Under the pieces are notes generated by a model. That model did not search any database, was not told the origin of the DNA, and was given only the letters and a program-made list of their open reading frames with translations. A stretch of DNA of 42,765 nucleotides from the NCBI RefSeq assembly GCF_001486165.1, contig NZ_LN908977.1:1-42765 (forward strand), in the 5' to 3' direction. Of this stretch, positions 1 through 8,329 are shown in pieces. Source of the stretch: Bittarella massiliensis (ex Durand et al. 2017) (GTDB lineage Bacteria > Bacillota > Clostridia > Oscillospirales > Ruminococcaceae). The position numbers were made by a program, and so were the translations under genes. Within the stretch, counting starts at the first letter, position 1; every line of letters starts with the position of its first letter.

Positions 1-738
1 GGTGATGGCGGGGCCGCTGCTGCGCCCCAGGGCAAAGGCCGCGCCCCCCAGGGCGAGGGCGAGGAGGGCCGCCAGGGAGAGGGGGAGGGTGCGCCCCCTT
101 TTGGGGGGCTGCGGGGTGGGGGAGGGGAGTTTTTGCACCGCCCGGCCCACCGCCGGTCCCACCAGGAGGGCGGGGAGGCCCAGCAGCTGCCGCAGCCGCC
201 CCCGCGCCCGGTTGAGGAGCCTTTGGGCGGTGGAGGGGGAGCAGTCCATCGCCTGGGCGATCTCCGCCACGGTGCGGCGCTGGTAGTAGTGCAGCAAGAC
301 CGCCTCCCGCTGGCGGGGGTCCAGCTCCTCCAGGGCGGAGAGGAGGGCGCGCACCTCCTCCCTCTCGATGGCGACCTCCTCGGGCAGGTGGCGGGCGTCG
401 TCGTCGGGCAGGGCGGCCAACGGCTGGGTTTCCGGCGGGGCGGCGTCCAGGGGCACCTGCTTTTGGCGCTGGGCCAGCCGCAGGCAGACCCGGTAGGCCG
501 TGCGGTTGAGGTAGGCCACCAGGGCCTTGGGGCTGTCGATCTGCCCCATGTGGCGGTAGAGGGTGAGGTAGGTCTCCTGCACCGCGTCCTCCGCCAGCCC
601 GGCGTCGCGCAGCATGGCGTAGGCCTGTTTCCACTGGATGTCGGCGGTGGCCCGGTAGAGCTGGTCGAAGGCCCGCTCGTCCCCCTCCCGCGCGCGCACC
701 AGGAGCTCCCCCAACTGCCGGTGGTCGAGTGTGGACAT
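1..738 (-). CDS. ECF-type RNA polymerase sigma factor with C-terminal membrane segment (3' end cut by window edge)
   Basis: The reading frame starts at ATG 738 behind an AAAGGGGG site and stays open to base 1, giving 246 codons without a stop. Residues 1-90 look like sigma region 2 (AEDAVQETYLTLYRHMGQID). About residues 125-180 look like sigma region 4 with a helix-turn-helix (LDPRQREAVLLHYYQ, then TVAEIAQAMDCSPSTAQRLL). A linker and a hydrophobic stretch (LPLSLAALLALALGGAAFALG) follow, so the protein seems to be a sigma factor joined to a membrane-anchored tail. Such fusions could hold the factor at the membrane until a signal arrives; that role is inferred. It is divergent from the surface-protein gene at 933, a possible target. 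The family call is firm; the tail function is unknown because the end is missing. Confidence 0.88.
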   Translation of the reverse strand, partial: MSTLDHRQLGELLVRAREGDERAFDQLYRATADIQWKQAYAMLRDAGLAEDAVQETYLTLYRHMGQIDSPKALVAYLNRTAYRVCLRLAQRQKQVPLDAAPPETQPLAALPDDDARHLPEEVAIEREEVRALLSALEELDPRQREAVLLHYYQRRTVAEIAQAMDCSPSTAQRLLNRARGRLRQLLGLPALLVGPAVGRAVQKLPSPTPQPPKRGRTLPLSLAALLALALGGAAFALGRSSGPAIT

Positions 739-772
739 CCGCCCCGCCCCCTTTCGTCAAATTTCGCCATTC

Positions 773-781
773 ATTGTAGCA
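773..781 (-). promoter_or_regulatory. Extended -10 promoter for the ECF sigma gene
   Basis: Read on the - strand, TGTGCTACAAT lies about 35 bases upstream of ATG 738. It has TACAAT as -10 and an upstream TG. No good -35 hexamer is found at 17 bases, so the call rests on the extended -10 alone. Confidence 0.45.
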
Positions 782-932
782 CAGATTTCGGCGGGGCGGG
801 GTAGAAATGTTTGCCAGAAAAAATAATTTCAAAAAGTTTGCAAATGGGTGACAGTGGGCCCGGGTTTGCCGCCTCCTATGAGTAAAGAAATCCGTCTGCC
901 GGTCCCCCGGCGGCGGGAAAGGGAGCGAGAAG

Positions 933-3308
933 ATGAAAAAGCGGACGCGTTTGGCCGCCCTGGCGCTGGCCATTGCCCTCTGTGCAAATCTGGTTCCGCT
1001 GCAGGTCTTGGCGGAGGGAGAGGGGGATCCTTCCGGCGACGACAGCTCCACGGAGTTTGTGGGAGCAATTCGGTTGGAAGAGATATTCAATGTAAAGAGT
1101 GCCCGCCCCGGGTGGATACAGGGAAACCAGATGCACCTTGCGGACACCAAGACGTATCGGGACTACAGCAGCGTCATCCCCTCCTCTTACACCTCTGGTA
1201 CATACCTCCCAAGCAGCAACTACATCTCTATGGACGCGAGTTGGGAGTTGAGTGCGGACTTCATCATTTCAGATGATTCCAAATTGAATTTCAGCACAAT
1301 TCTCATCGACATTTACGGGAAGAAGACCGGTTACGTCATGGACGCGCGGGCCGGGAAAAACAACGGAAAATATTTGGTGGGGATGAACCAGTACACATCC
1401 ATCAGCAAGTATGATGGGCTGCGGGCCATCGATGCGGGATTGACCGCGGCCGAAATGACCAGCGGCAAAACCCTTACCATGAAATACAATCCGGTCAACC
1501 GGGCGTTTACATTGCAGTACGGGTCGAGATTGTGCAGCTATGTTTCATCCTATTTAAGCGGGGAAAATCTGGCTCGCATTGCAATCCAGGGAGACATGAA
1601 CTGGTATCACAGCAACAACGCCTCCATCAGCAAGTCGCTGCAGATAAACGGCGTTTATAAGAGTGCCCAGTACACCCACTACACCCCCCAATTCGTGAGC
1701 ACCGAGCTTTTGGATGAAGACGGGAACACCATGACCGACGAGGAGAAGCTGGCCTTGCAGGACGGGGACGTGGTCACCGTCCGCGCCACGGTGAAGAACA
1801 CCCACCCCGATGCGGGGAAGGAGATCGTCTACGACCACCTGACCCTGGTGCCGGAGGACGACGAAAAGGTCAAAAAATACCCCACCGCCGGGCTGGACAT
1901 CCTCACGGGAGCCGAGCAGACGGTGACGGTGGACGGCAAGGCGGTGACAAACGCCTCCGGCCAGCCCTACGACGTGTCGGGGGAGGGCATCCCCTTCGGC
2001 TGCACGGCGGCGGGGAACGTCATCACCTACAAGGCAAAAATCAACAACCCCGACGGCAAGTCCGTCACGGTGGGCCAGCGGATGAGCGACGACTTCTTCG
2101 GCTCCAAGCAGTACTCAAGTGCCGAGCTGATCCCCGCCCAGCCATTGGTCCCGGCCGACCCGGAGAAGCCGGCGGGGGAGGCGGGGAAGGATTATCACTA
2201 CACCCGCACCAGCCCCAACGAGAACGGGTGGAACAACTCGGACGTGGCCATCACCTTCTACCCCGGGGACTTCAACCAGTTTTACATCAAGGACCCGGAG
2301 GAGGGGACGGTACACGCCACCCTCACCAGTGAGAAGGAGCCCCTGCTCTATACCGACGAGACCGAGACGCCGGTGGCGTTGCAGGCGGAAAACAGCGAGA
2401 GCGGGGCCAAGTCGGTGCGAAACGACGACGTCATCAAGGTGGACAAGGTGCCGCCGACCCTGACGGCGGCCAGCCCGGCCCCCGCGCTGTTTGGGTTCCG
2501 GCGGTCGGCCGCCCCGGCTTCGGCGGTGACCCTGGCGGACAATCTCTCCGGCATCTGGAAGTTGGAGCGGTACGACGCCGCTTCCAAGGAATGGGTGGCG
2601 GCCGAGACCTTCGACCTGCCCACCGAGGGGGCGGAGAAGGGCAACGGCAAGGCCAGCGAGAGCGCCACTATCGACCAAAACGGGCTCTACCGTGCGGTGG
2701 ATGCGGCGGGGAATGTGGGGGAGCCCACGCCGGTCTCCTTCAACGCCCCGCCCAGCGTCACCCCGACCGACCCGGAGGCCCCGGAGCTGGAACCGGAGGA
2801 GGAAACCGACGGGGGCGGCCTGCGCCACGCCGTGGCCAGCGACAGCATGAGCGAGTACATCGACAAGGCGGCCCCCCTCTACGGCGGGCGGTTCACCCTG
2901 GAGGACGCGGCGGAGCTGATGGCCCAGAGATACGGCTTTGCCTCCAACGTGGAGCGGGACGACAGCTTGAGCTACACCTATGCCATCACCCAGAAGGGGG
3001 CGGACGTGAGCGGCCAGGGGGTGGACACCACCCAGGCGGGCAGCTTTGTGGTGGTTTGCACCGCCACCGACGCGGACGGGAACACCACCACCCTCTACCT
3101 GACCGACACCCTCATCGACCCGGACGCGCCTCCGCTGGTGGAGCGGCAGGAGGAGGGGACCCCGCCGGTGGGCCCGCCCTTTGACCCCCTGAAGCCGGTG
3201 CCCCAGCCGGTGATCAAGGAGGATACGGAGACCGGGCGCTACCACGCCTATGTCTACGAGCAGATCGCCGAGGGGGTCAAAAGCCCGGGGTCTACGGCGG
3301 CAGCCTGA
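933..3308 (+). CDS. Secreted Ig-like-repeat surface protein, N-terminal fragment (frameshifted)
   Basis: ATG 933 follows GGGAGCGAGAAG. Residues 1-27 form a signal peptide (KKR, a long hydrophobic core, then VLA). About residues 30-240 form a beta-rich, Tyr/Ser-rich domain that may be lectin-like. Asp-rich Ig-like segments follow, including a repeat of about 100 residues (RYGFASNVERDD to DADGNTTTLYLTDTLI). The frame ends at 3308 in an unrelated SPGSTAAA tail. Restoring one G in the GGGG run near 3291-3294 continues the reading as GVYGGSLTGEVAQQ into the next frame, where a second copy of the repeat begins. The intact product would run from 933 to 4358. The first about 700 coding bases are visibly less GC-rich than the rest. 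It is probably a cell-surface adhesin; the function is inferred. Confidence 0.8.
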   Translation: MKKRTRLAALALAIALCANLVPLQVLAEGEGDPSGDDSSTEFVGAIRLEEIFNVKSARPGWIQGNQMHLADTKTYRDYSSVIPSSYTSGTYLPSSNYISMDASWELSADFIISDDSKLNFSTILIDIYGKKTGYVMDARAGKNNGKYLVGMNQYTSISKYDGLRAIDAGLTAAEMTSGKTLTMKYNPVNRAFTLQYGSRLCSYVSSYLSGENLARIAIQGDMNWYHSNNASISKSLQINGVYKSAQYTHYTPQFVSTELLDEDGNTMTDEEKLALQDGDVVTVRATVKNTHPDAGKEIVYDHLTLVPEDDEKVKKYPTAGLDILTGAEQTVTVDGKAVTNASGQPYDVSGEGIPFGCTAAGNVITYKAKINNPDGKSVTVGQRMSDDFFGSKQYSSAELIPAQPLVPADPEKPAGEAGKDYHYTRTSPNENGWNNSDVAITFYPGDFNQFYIKDPEEGTVHATLTSEKEPLLYTDETETPVALQAENSESGAKSVRNDDVIKVDKVPPTLTAASPAPALFGFRRSAAPASAVTLADNLSGIWKLERYDAASKEWVAAETFDLPTEGAEKGNGKASESATIDQNGLYRAVDAAGNVGEPTPVSFNAPPSVTPTDPEAPELEPEEETDGGGLRHAVASDSMSEYIDKAAPLYGGRFTLEDAAELMAQRYGFASNVERDDSLSYTYAITQKGADVSGQGVDTTQAGSFVVVCTATDADGNTTTLYLTDTLIDPDAPPLVERQEEGTPPVGPPFDPLKPVPQPVIKEDTETGRYHAYVYEQIAEGVKSPGSTAAA

Positions 3309-3316
3309 CGGGAGAG

Positions 3317-4372
3317 GTGGCCCAGCAGATCTTTGCCGGGCGGTACGGGTTTGTGAGCCAGCAGGGGGACGGGGAGCTGCACCTCTCGCCCATCTGTGTG
3401 ACCCAGGACGGCAAGGACGTGAGCGCGGCGGGGTACGACACCGCCAAGCCGGGGAGCTGCGTCATCAGCCAGACGGCCACCGACAGCCGGGGGAACAAGA
3501 CCACCGTCTACCTGACCTATACCTTTTTGCCGGTGGGGAGCCCGCCCTGGGTGGGCTACGACCCCAGCGACCCGACGGTGGAGCCGGGGAGCGAGCTGGA
3601 GGAGCCGGAAATCGTGGAGGACTGGATCAATGGAACCAAGTACGCCACGGTGACGGACCGGCTGGCACAGACCATCACCGATCCGCCGCTGTCGGACGGC
3701 TGGCTGGACGGGGAGGAGCTGCGGGCCTTTCTGCGGAGCCGGTACCAGTTCACCTCCGCCCAGCCGGACGGGATGCTAAAAGAGGTGCGCTTTGCCGTGA
3801 GCCGGGACGGGAAGGCGGTGGAGGGCATCGACACCACCCAGCCGGGAGAGTACCTGATCGCCTACACCCTGGAGGACTCCGCCGGGAACCGCACCTCCCT
3901 CTTTTTGCGGTACCGATTGCAGGAGGGGGAGATCTCCGGCGAACTGGAGCACTCCTCCACCCCCTTTACGGGGATGGAGGGGGCCGACTACGGGGATGGA
4001 GGGGGCCGACTGGTCGGACGGCCGGGGCGGCGGCTCTGGCTCCGCTCTGGGAGGGCTGCACAACGGCTGTCCCATCCACTGGCTGGCTCTGCTGGGGACG
4101 CTGCTCACCCTCTGTCATCTGGGCCTCTCCCGCCTGCTGCTTCGCCGCCGGGAGGAGGACGAGGAGGGGTGGCGCACCCGCCGGGTGGGCCTGGGCCGGG
4201 CCCTGCTGCTGGCCCTCATGACCGCGGCGGCCGCCTTTTTGGCCGCCCACATCCGCTGTGGATACGACCTGCCGGCCCTGCTGCTCTGGGCGGCTGCCAT
4301 TGTTTTGGACATGGTGGCGCCGGAGCGGAGCCGCCGGGAGGAGCGGGCCGAGGGATAAAAGCGGCGTGCTGA
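3317..4372 (+). CDS. C-terminal fragment of the same surface protein (second and third Ig-like repeats; broken again at 3990)
   Basis: This frame continues the protein begun at 933. It holds two more repeats of the same domain (RYGFVSQQGDGELHLSP to DSRGNKTTVYLTYTF, and RYQFTSAQPDGML to DSAGNRTSLFLRYRL). A perfect 22-bp tandem duplication at 3968-4011 shifts the frame again. As read, the tail to 4372 is meaningless Gly/Arg/Pro sequence. If one copy is removed, the reading ends at 4358 with MEGADWSDGRG, a hydrophobic segment (WLALLGTLLTLCHLGLSRLLL), Arg/Glu-rich residues and a second membrane helix (ALLLALMTAAAAFLAAHI). No LPxTG-like signal is present, so membrane anchoring is likely. The GTG at 3317 is only the first in-frame start codon, not a real start. 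Natural decay and assembly error are both possible. Confidence 0.7.
   Translation: MAQQIFAGRYGFVSQQGDGELHLSPICVTQDGKDVSAAGYDTAKPGSCVISQTATDSRGNKTTVYLTYTFLPVGSPPWVGYDPSDPTVEPGSELEEPEIVEDWINGTKYATVTDRLAQTITDPPLSDGWLDGEELRAFLRSRYQFTSAQPDGMLKEVRFAVSRDGKAVEGIDTTQPGEYLIAYTLEDSAGNRTSLFLRYRLQEGEISGELEHSSTPFTGMEGADYGDGGGRLVGRPGRRLWLRSGRAAQRLSHPLAGSAGDAAHPLSSGPLPPAASPPGGGRGGVAHPPGGPGPGPAAGPHDRGGRLFGRPHPLWIRPAGPAALGGCHCFGHGGAGAEPPGGAGRGIKAAC
3968..4011 (+). repeat. Perfect 22-bp tandem duplication causing a frameshift
   Basis: Bases 3968-3989 and 3990-4011 are identical (each begins ACGGGGATGGAGG and ends GGCCGACT). Because 22 is not a multiple of 3, the duplication moves the reading frame by one base. 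Together with the one-base loss near 3291, it puts the C-terminus back in the frame used before 3300. Confidence 0.95.
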
Positions 4373-4399
4373 GCGATTTTTGAGAGAATGGCGCCAAAG

Positions 4400-4441
4400 G
4401 GGCGAACGGACCGAAAAAAACGGTCTGTTCGCCCTTTTTTT
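4400..4441 (+). terminator. Rho-independent terminator after the surface-protein gene
   Basis: Perfect 14-bp stem GGGCGAACGGACCG / CGGTCTGTTCGCCC with a seven-A loop, followed by seven T. It starts 42 bases after the restored stop at 4358. Confidence 0.93.
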
Positions 4442-5191
4442 GTGGGGAAAGGGGGGCGCGCATATTCCTGCGGGGGCGGCAGCGGTTGCAGGGAAGAGGG
4501 GCACCCGGCGGCACCCCTTTTTTTATCGCAGAGGGGCGGGGCGGCCGGGAGCCGCTGTGGGGGAATGGGCAAAGGGGTCGTCCACGCCGGCTTGTAGGGG
4601 AGCGGCAGGGGGGAGAAGGTGGATGGAATCGGCCTGTCTCTTGGCCGGGGAGGAGAGGGGCTCAGGAAGGGGGAGGGGAGGAACGGGCGGGGTGCTGGGT
4701 GGGCGGCCTGTGAGAGGGGTGTTCGGCGCGGGGTTTATGGGGGTGGCTGCCCTTGTGGAGGAGGGCAGACGACACGGTCTTCCATCCCCTTTACAAAGGA
4801 GGAAAGGGGGCGGACAGGCCCCGGCCTCTGTGCTCCGATCTCCCCTTCTCCTTGAAACAGGGGGACTTTTTCCAGAGGGTGGGAAAGCAAAGAGCGGGGC
4901 GGGAGAGGGATGGGATTTTTGGCGGCGGGGCAGAAGGGGAGACTTTGGGCTTCGGGTCGGTTTGCGGGGGAAGAGGGAGCGGCGAGGCCAGCTTTCCCAG
5001 CGCCAAAAAAGACCGCTGCTCTCTGGCGGCGGCCTTTTTGGCAAGGGGGGTGAGGGGCGCTTGGCCCTTTGGGGGCAGATGGCATGGGCGGGGGTCTGTC
5101 CCCTATGCGGCGGGGGAATTGCGCGGGGAAGGGGTGGCACGGCCGCTCTCCCTCCGGGATGCTCGGCGGCGCGGGGGGAAGGGCGGGGCCT
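4442..5191. other. Gene-free, G-rich spacer between convergent genes
   Basis: About 750 bases with no frame that has a start site, codon pattern or recognisable family; the open frames are GC-driven. The + strand is strongly G-rich (bases 4621-4680 hold 32 G and 9 C). It contains two short inverted repeats, CCCCTTT-N10-AAAGGGG at 4786-4809 and CCCC-N14-GGGG at 4842-4863, with similar elements elsewhere in the window. Confidence 0.6.
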
Positions 5192-5461
5192 TTAGAGCAC
5201 CTCGAACCCGTTTTCGCGGATGGGGTCCAGGCGGCGAGTCTCCACCCCCTCCACCTGGGACCAGCGGTTCCCCTCCCGCACCGCCTCCAAAAAGGCGTCC
5301 AGCTCGGCGGGGGGGCCCTGTACCTCCAGCTCCACGTCCCCGTCCTCCCGGTTGTGCACCCAGCCGGTGAGGCCGTGGAGGCTGGCGGTGTACTTGACAA
5401 AGTAGCGAAAGCCGACCCCCTGCACCCAGCCCGACACCCGGGCATAGACCCGCTTTTGCAC
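5192..5461 (-). CDS. acyP: Acylphosphatase
   Basis: An 89-residue protein, the usual length for the family, which hydrolyses the carboxyl-phosphate bond of acyl phosphates in the cytoplasm. The signature VQGVGFRYF carries the phosphate-binding Arg19, and GWVHNREDG carries the catalytic Asn37. The start chosen is GTG 5461, eight bases after an AGGGAGGG site; the frame is open further upstream but there it overlaps the signal peptidase gene. It lies 19 bases downstream of that gene on the same strand and is probably co-transcribed with it. Confidence 0.93.
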   Translation of the reverse strand: MQKRVYARVSGWVQGVGFRYFVKYTASLHGLTGWVHNREDGDVELEVQGPPAELDAFLEAVREGNRWSQVEGVETRRLDPIRENGFEVL

Positions 5462-5480
5462 GGCAGTTCCCTCCCTTCGG

Positions 5481-6044
5481 CTACTCCACCTTGCTGATGG
5501 AGGGGTAGTAGCGGAAGAGCACCTTGCCCAGCATATCTTTTTTGGGGACGTAGGGGGTGCTCCAAAAGCGGGCGTCCAGCGAGTCGTTGCGGTTGTCCCC
5601 CATGAGGAAATAGTGCCCCTCCGGCACGGAGTAGGGGCCGTAGTCCCCCTGGGGGATGCCTTTGACATAGGGCTCCTCCACCATCTCGCCGTTGCGGTAG
5701 AGGACACCGCTCTCGATTTCGATCTCGTCCCCCGGGATCCCGATCACCCGCTTGACGTAGAGGCGGTGTTCGTCCGGCGGGTAGAAGACCGCCACGTCCC
5801 CCCGCTGGGGCTCGCCGAAGGTGTAGGCCAGCCGCAGGGCAATGATGCGGTCCCCGGGCATGATGGTGTCCTCCATCGAGGAGGTGGGCACCTGGGCGTT
5901 GACGATGACCACCAGCCCGATGAAGAGGGCCAGCGCCACCGCCACCGCAAACACCTTGACCCAACTGACGACCTCCCGCATGACCGCTTTTTTCTTTTCT
6001 GCCACTTCGCGCATGGCCTGCTCGTCGTGTTCCTCCGGCAGCAT
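5481..6044 (-). CDS. lepB: Signal peptidase I
   Basis: Membrane serine protease of 187 residues that removes signal peptides from exported proteins. After a charged cytoplasmic N-terminus there is one membrane helix (about residues 29-50), then the catalytic motif TSSM with Ser56 and the general-base Lys98 in LYVKRVIGIPGD. The conserved GDNRNDSLDARFW box follows. ATG 6044 is preceded by GAGGGAAGGGAAGCGG; an upstream in-frame extension to 6146 crosses the promoter and is rejected. Its likely substrates in this window are the signal-peptide proteins at 933 and 19540. Confidence 0.95.
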   Translation of the reverse strand: MLPEEHDEQAMREVAEKKKAVMREVVSWVKVFAVAVALALFIGLVVIVNAQVPTSSMEDTIMPGDRIIALRLAYTFGEPQRGDVAVFYPPDEHRLYVKRVIGIPGDEIEIESGVLYRNGEMVEEPYVKGIPQGDYGPYSVPEGHYFLMGDNRNDSLDARFWSTPYVPKKDMLGKVLFRYYPSISKVE

Positions 6045-6087
6045 GACACCGCTTCCCTTCCCTCTGGCGTTTTTCTGTATCGTTACC

Positions 6088-6096
6088 AATATAGCA
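6088..6096 (-). promoter_or_regulatory. Extended -10 promoter for signal peptidase I
   Basis: TGTGCTATATT on the - strand lies about 44 bases upstream of ATG 6044. It has the same TGTGCTA core as several other promoters in the window. No clear -35 is seen. Confidence 0.45.
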
Positions 6097-6223
6097 CAAT
6101 TCACCCCCGCCGAAAAGGGCGGGCAGGCCCTCTTTTTACTATACAAATTGGAATATATAGATATAATATAACAAATTTACCCTTCTTTTGCCCTGTTTTG
6201 CGCTGTTTCCCGGTGCATTCGGC

Positions 6224-6257
6224 AAAAAAGGCGCGGCCCAAAGGCCGCACCTTTTTT
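6224..6257 (-). terminator. Terminator downstream of oleate hydratase
   Basis: Nine-bp stem (one G-U pair) GGTGCGGCC / GGCCGCGCC with a four-base loop, flanked by A6 and T6 runs, so it can work in both directions. It sits 47 bases past the stop of the gene ending at 6304. Confidence 0.85.
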
Positions 6258-6303
6258 GTGTTTGGGGAAAGGGGAAAGAGGGGATGGGGACGGAGGGCTG
6301 CGG

Positions 6304-8079
6304 CTAGATGAGGTGGTAGCGCGCCAGCAGCTCCTCGATGACCGTACCCGAAATCTTTTTCATGGTGGCCTTTTCCACCAGCCCGGCCAGGAAGGGCAGC
6401 TTGATGTCGGTGAGTTTTTTGCCGTCCATCATCTTGGAGGTGGAGTCCAGCAGCACCCGCACGTCGTAGCAGGAGTTGAAGACCTCCGGCACCCCGCGGT
6501 CCACATCCAACAGGGTGTAGACGGCCTCCATGGCGGTGCGCACCGAGTACTCGGTGGTGAAGACGGTGTCGCGCACCGTGTCGGCGAACTGGCCGATGAA
6601 GGCGAAGTTGACGCAGCCTTCGGGCACCACTTTGGGGCGGTCGCCCGCCGTGCGGGGCATGAAGAAGGCGGTGATATAGGGCATCATGCAGGGGATGCAG
6701 TGGGCCCCGGTGGCCGCCAGCTCGGGGATCTCCTCCTCCGGCACCCCCATGTGGTAGAGCCACTCCATGGTGATCTCCCGGCCGGTGCACTGGCGCATCG
6801 GCTTTTTCACATAGTCGCCCGGCACATCGGTGTAGAGGCCGTACACCCAGACCACCAACTGGTCCTTCGGCTGCTCCTTGAAATGGGGCTGGCGGTTGAG
6901 GGTGAAGCTCATCAGCCAGCTGGAGTCCTTGACGGTGATGATGCCGCCGGTGACCACCTTGCCCGAGAAGGGGTCGCGCTTGCACATCTTTTGGATGTAG
7001 GGGGGGATGCGGCCGTCCAGGGTGGTGATGGTGGCCGACTCCCAGTTGGTCTTGGGGATGTTGCCGCAGAACTTCTCCGGCCGGCCGAAGGCGGGGTCCT
7101 GGGCGGCGATGTTCTTCCAGAGCTGCCAGCAGCCGCCCTCGCCGTTTTGGGTGGTCTGGGCGGGGGCGTGGTCGTCGTCCCCCAGGGTGGAGTTCTCGGT
7201 ACAGCTGCCGTTGGTGACGAAGACCAGGTCGTCCTCGAGGAGGTCGATGCGCTCCTCCCGGCCATCCCGCAGGCACTGGATCTGCCGGGCCACCTTTTTG
7301 CCGCCGCTCTTTTCAAAGAGGACGTTTTGCACCTGCACGCCGTACTGGAAGTCCACGTTGTGCCCCTCCAGATATTTGACCATGGGCAGGATCAGCGATT
7401 CGTACTGGTTGTACTTGGTGAATTTGAGGGCCGAAAAGTCGGGCAGCCCGCCGATGTGGTGGATGAAGCGCTGGATGTAGAGCTTCATCTCCAGGGCGCT
7501 GTGCCACTTTTCAAAGGCGAACATGGTCTGCCAGTAGAGCCAGAAGTTGGAGGAGTAGAACTCCTCGTCAAACACGTCGTCGATGGTCTTGTCGTAGAGG
7601 TCCTCGTTCTTGGTGAAGAACAGCTTGACGATCTCGGCGGCCGCCTTGTCCGAGAGGGCGAATTTGCCGTCGGTGTGGGCGTCCTCCCCCCGGTTGACCG
7701 AGGCCCGCATCAGGGAGTAGTTGGGGTCGTGCTTGTTGAGCCAGTAGTACTCGTCGAGGACGCTGACCCCCTCGGTCTCGATGGAGGGGATGGAGCGGAA
7801 CAGGTCCCACAGGCACTCGAAGTGGTTCTCCATCTCCCGCCCGCCGCGGACGATGAACCCCCGCTGCGGGTCGTTGATGCCGTCGCAGGCGCCGCCGGGG
7901 AGGGCGAGTTCCTCTAAAATGTGGATGTGTTCGCCCTTCATCTGCCCGTCGCGCACCAGGAAGCAGGCTGCCGCCAGGGAGGCCAGGCCGCTGCCCACCA
8001 GGTAGGCGGACTTGCGGTCGACCCCCTCGGGTTTTTCAGGGCGGGCAAAGGCCTCGTAGTTGCCGTTGGAATAGTACAT
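6304..8079 (-). CDS. ohyA: Oleate hydratase (FAD-dependent fatty-acid double-bond hydratase)
   Basis: At 591 residues it has the full length of the myosin-cross-reactive-antigen/oleate hydratase family, which adds water to cis double bonds of oleic and linoleic acid to give hydroxy fatty acids. An N-terminal Rossmann motif ([17 protein letters not shown], about residues 25-41) binds FAD, and the segment [24 protein letters not shown] is typical of the family. The start is ATG 8079 behind GGAGGGA; a TTG three bases upstream is less likely. The gene stands alone, with a terminator after it and an unusual perfect hairpin upstream. In gut bacteria the enzyme is thought to detoxify unsaturated fatty acids. 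Confidence 0.95.
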   Translation of the reverse strand: MYYSNGNYEAFARPEKPEGVDRKSAYLVGSGLASLAAACFLVRDGQMKGEHIHILEELALPGGACDGINDPQRGFIVRGGREMENHFECLWDLFRSIPSIETEGVSVLDEYYWLNKHDPNYSLMRASVNRGEDAHTDGKFALSDKAAAEIVKLFFTKNEDLYDKTIDDVFDEEFYSSNFWLYWQTMFAFEKWHSALEMKLYIQRFIHHIGGLPDFSALKFTKYNQYESLILPMVKYLEGHNVDFQYGVQVQNVLFEKSGGKKVARQIQCLRDGREERIDLLEDDLVFVTNGSCTENSTLGDDDHAPAQTTQNGEGGCWQLWKNIAAQDPAFGRPEKFCGNIPKTNWESATITTLDGRIPPYIQKMCKRDPFSGKVVTGGIITVKDSSWLMSFTLNRQPHFKEQPKDQLVVWVYGLYTDVPGDYVKKPMRQCTGREITMEWLYHMGVPEEEIPELAATGAHCIPCMMPYITAFFMPRTAGDRPKVVPEGCVNFAFIGQFADTVRDTVFTTEYSVRTAMEAVYTLLDVDRGVPEVFNSCYDVRVLLDSTSKMMDGKKLTDIKLPFLAGLVEKATMKKISGTVIEELLARYHLI

Positions 8080-8166
8080 CAAAAATCCCTCCGTTTTGTC
8101 TTTGGTGGATGGGTCTCTTCTCTCGATGGCTCTATCCTACTCCCCCCCGGGCCCCGCCGCCATAGA

Positions 8167-8211
8167 CAATCGCGCCCCCCTGTCGCAATTTTTGACAGGG
8201 GGGCGCGATTG
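8167..8211. repeat. Perfect 18-bp inverted repeat without a U-tract, upstream of oleate hydratase
   Basis: CAATCGCGCCCCCCTGTC pairs perfectly with its inverse at 8194-8211 across a nine-base loop. No T-run follows on either strand, so it is not a normal terminator. It lies 88 bases upstream of ATG 8079 and 119 bases downstream of the GNAT gene stop. It may be an operator, an mRNA stabiliser or a processed terminator. Confidence 0.8.
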
Positions 8212-8329
8212 TAAAAAGTTTGGACAGATGGGGGGAAGTGTCTAAATGAGGGGGAGGGGGCGATTCGGAGGGGCGGCGCGGGGAGAGGGATTTGTCTGGG
8301 GGAACGCGAGGCGGCTGTTGGCGGGGAAA

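Noticed and set aside
3285-3300. Programmed -1 frameshift in the surface-protein gene
   Set aside because: No X-XXY-YYZ slippery heptamer or following structure is seen at the shift; a missing G in a short run is simpler.
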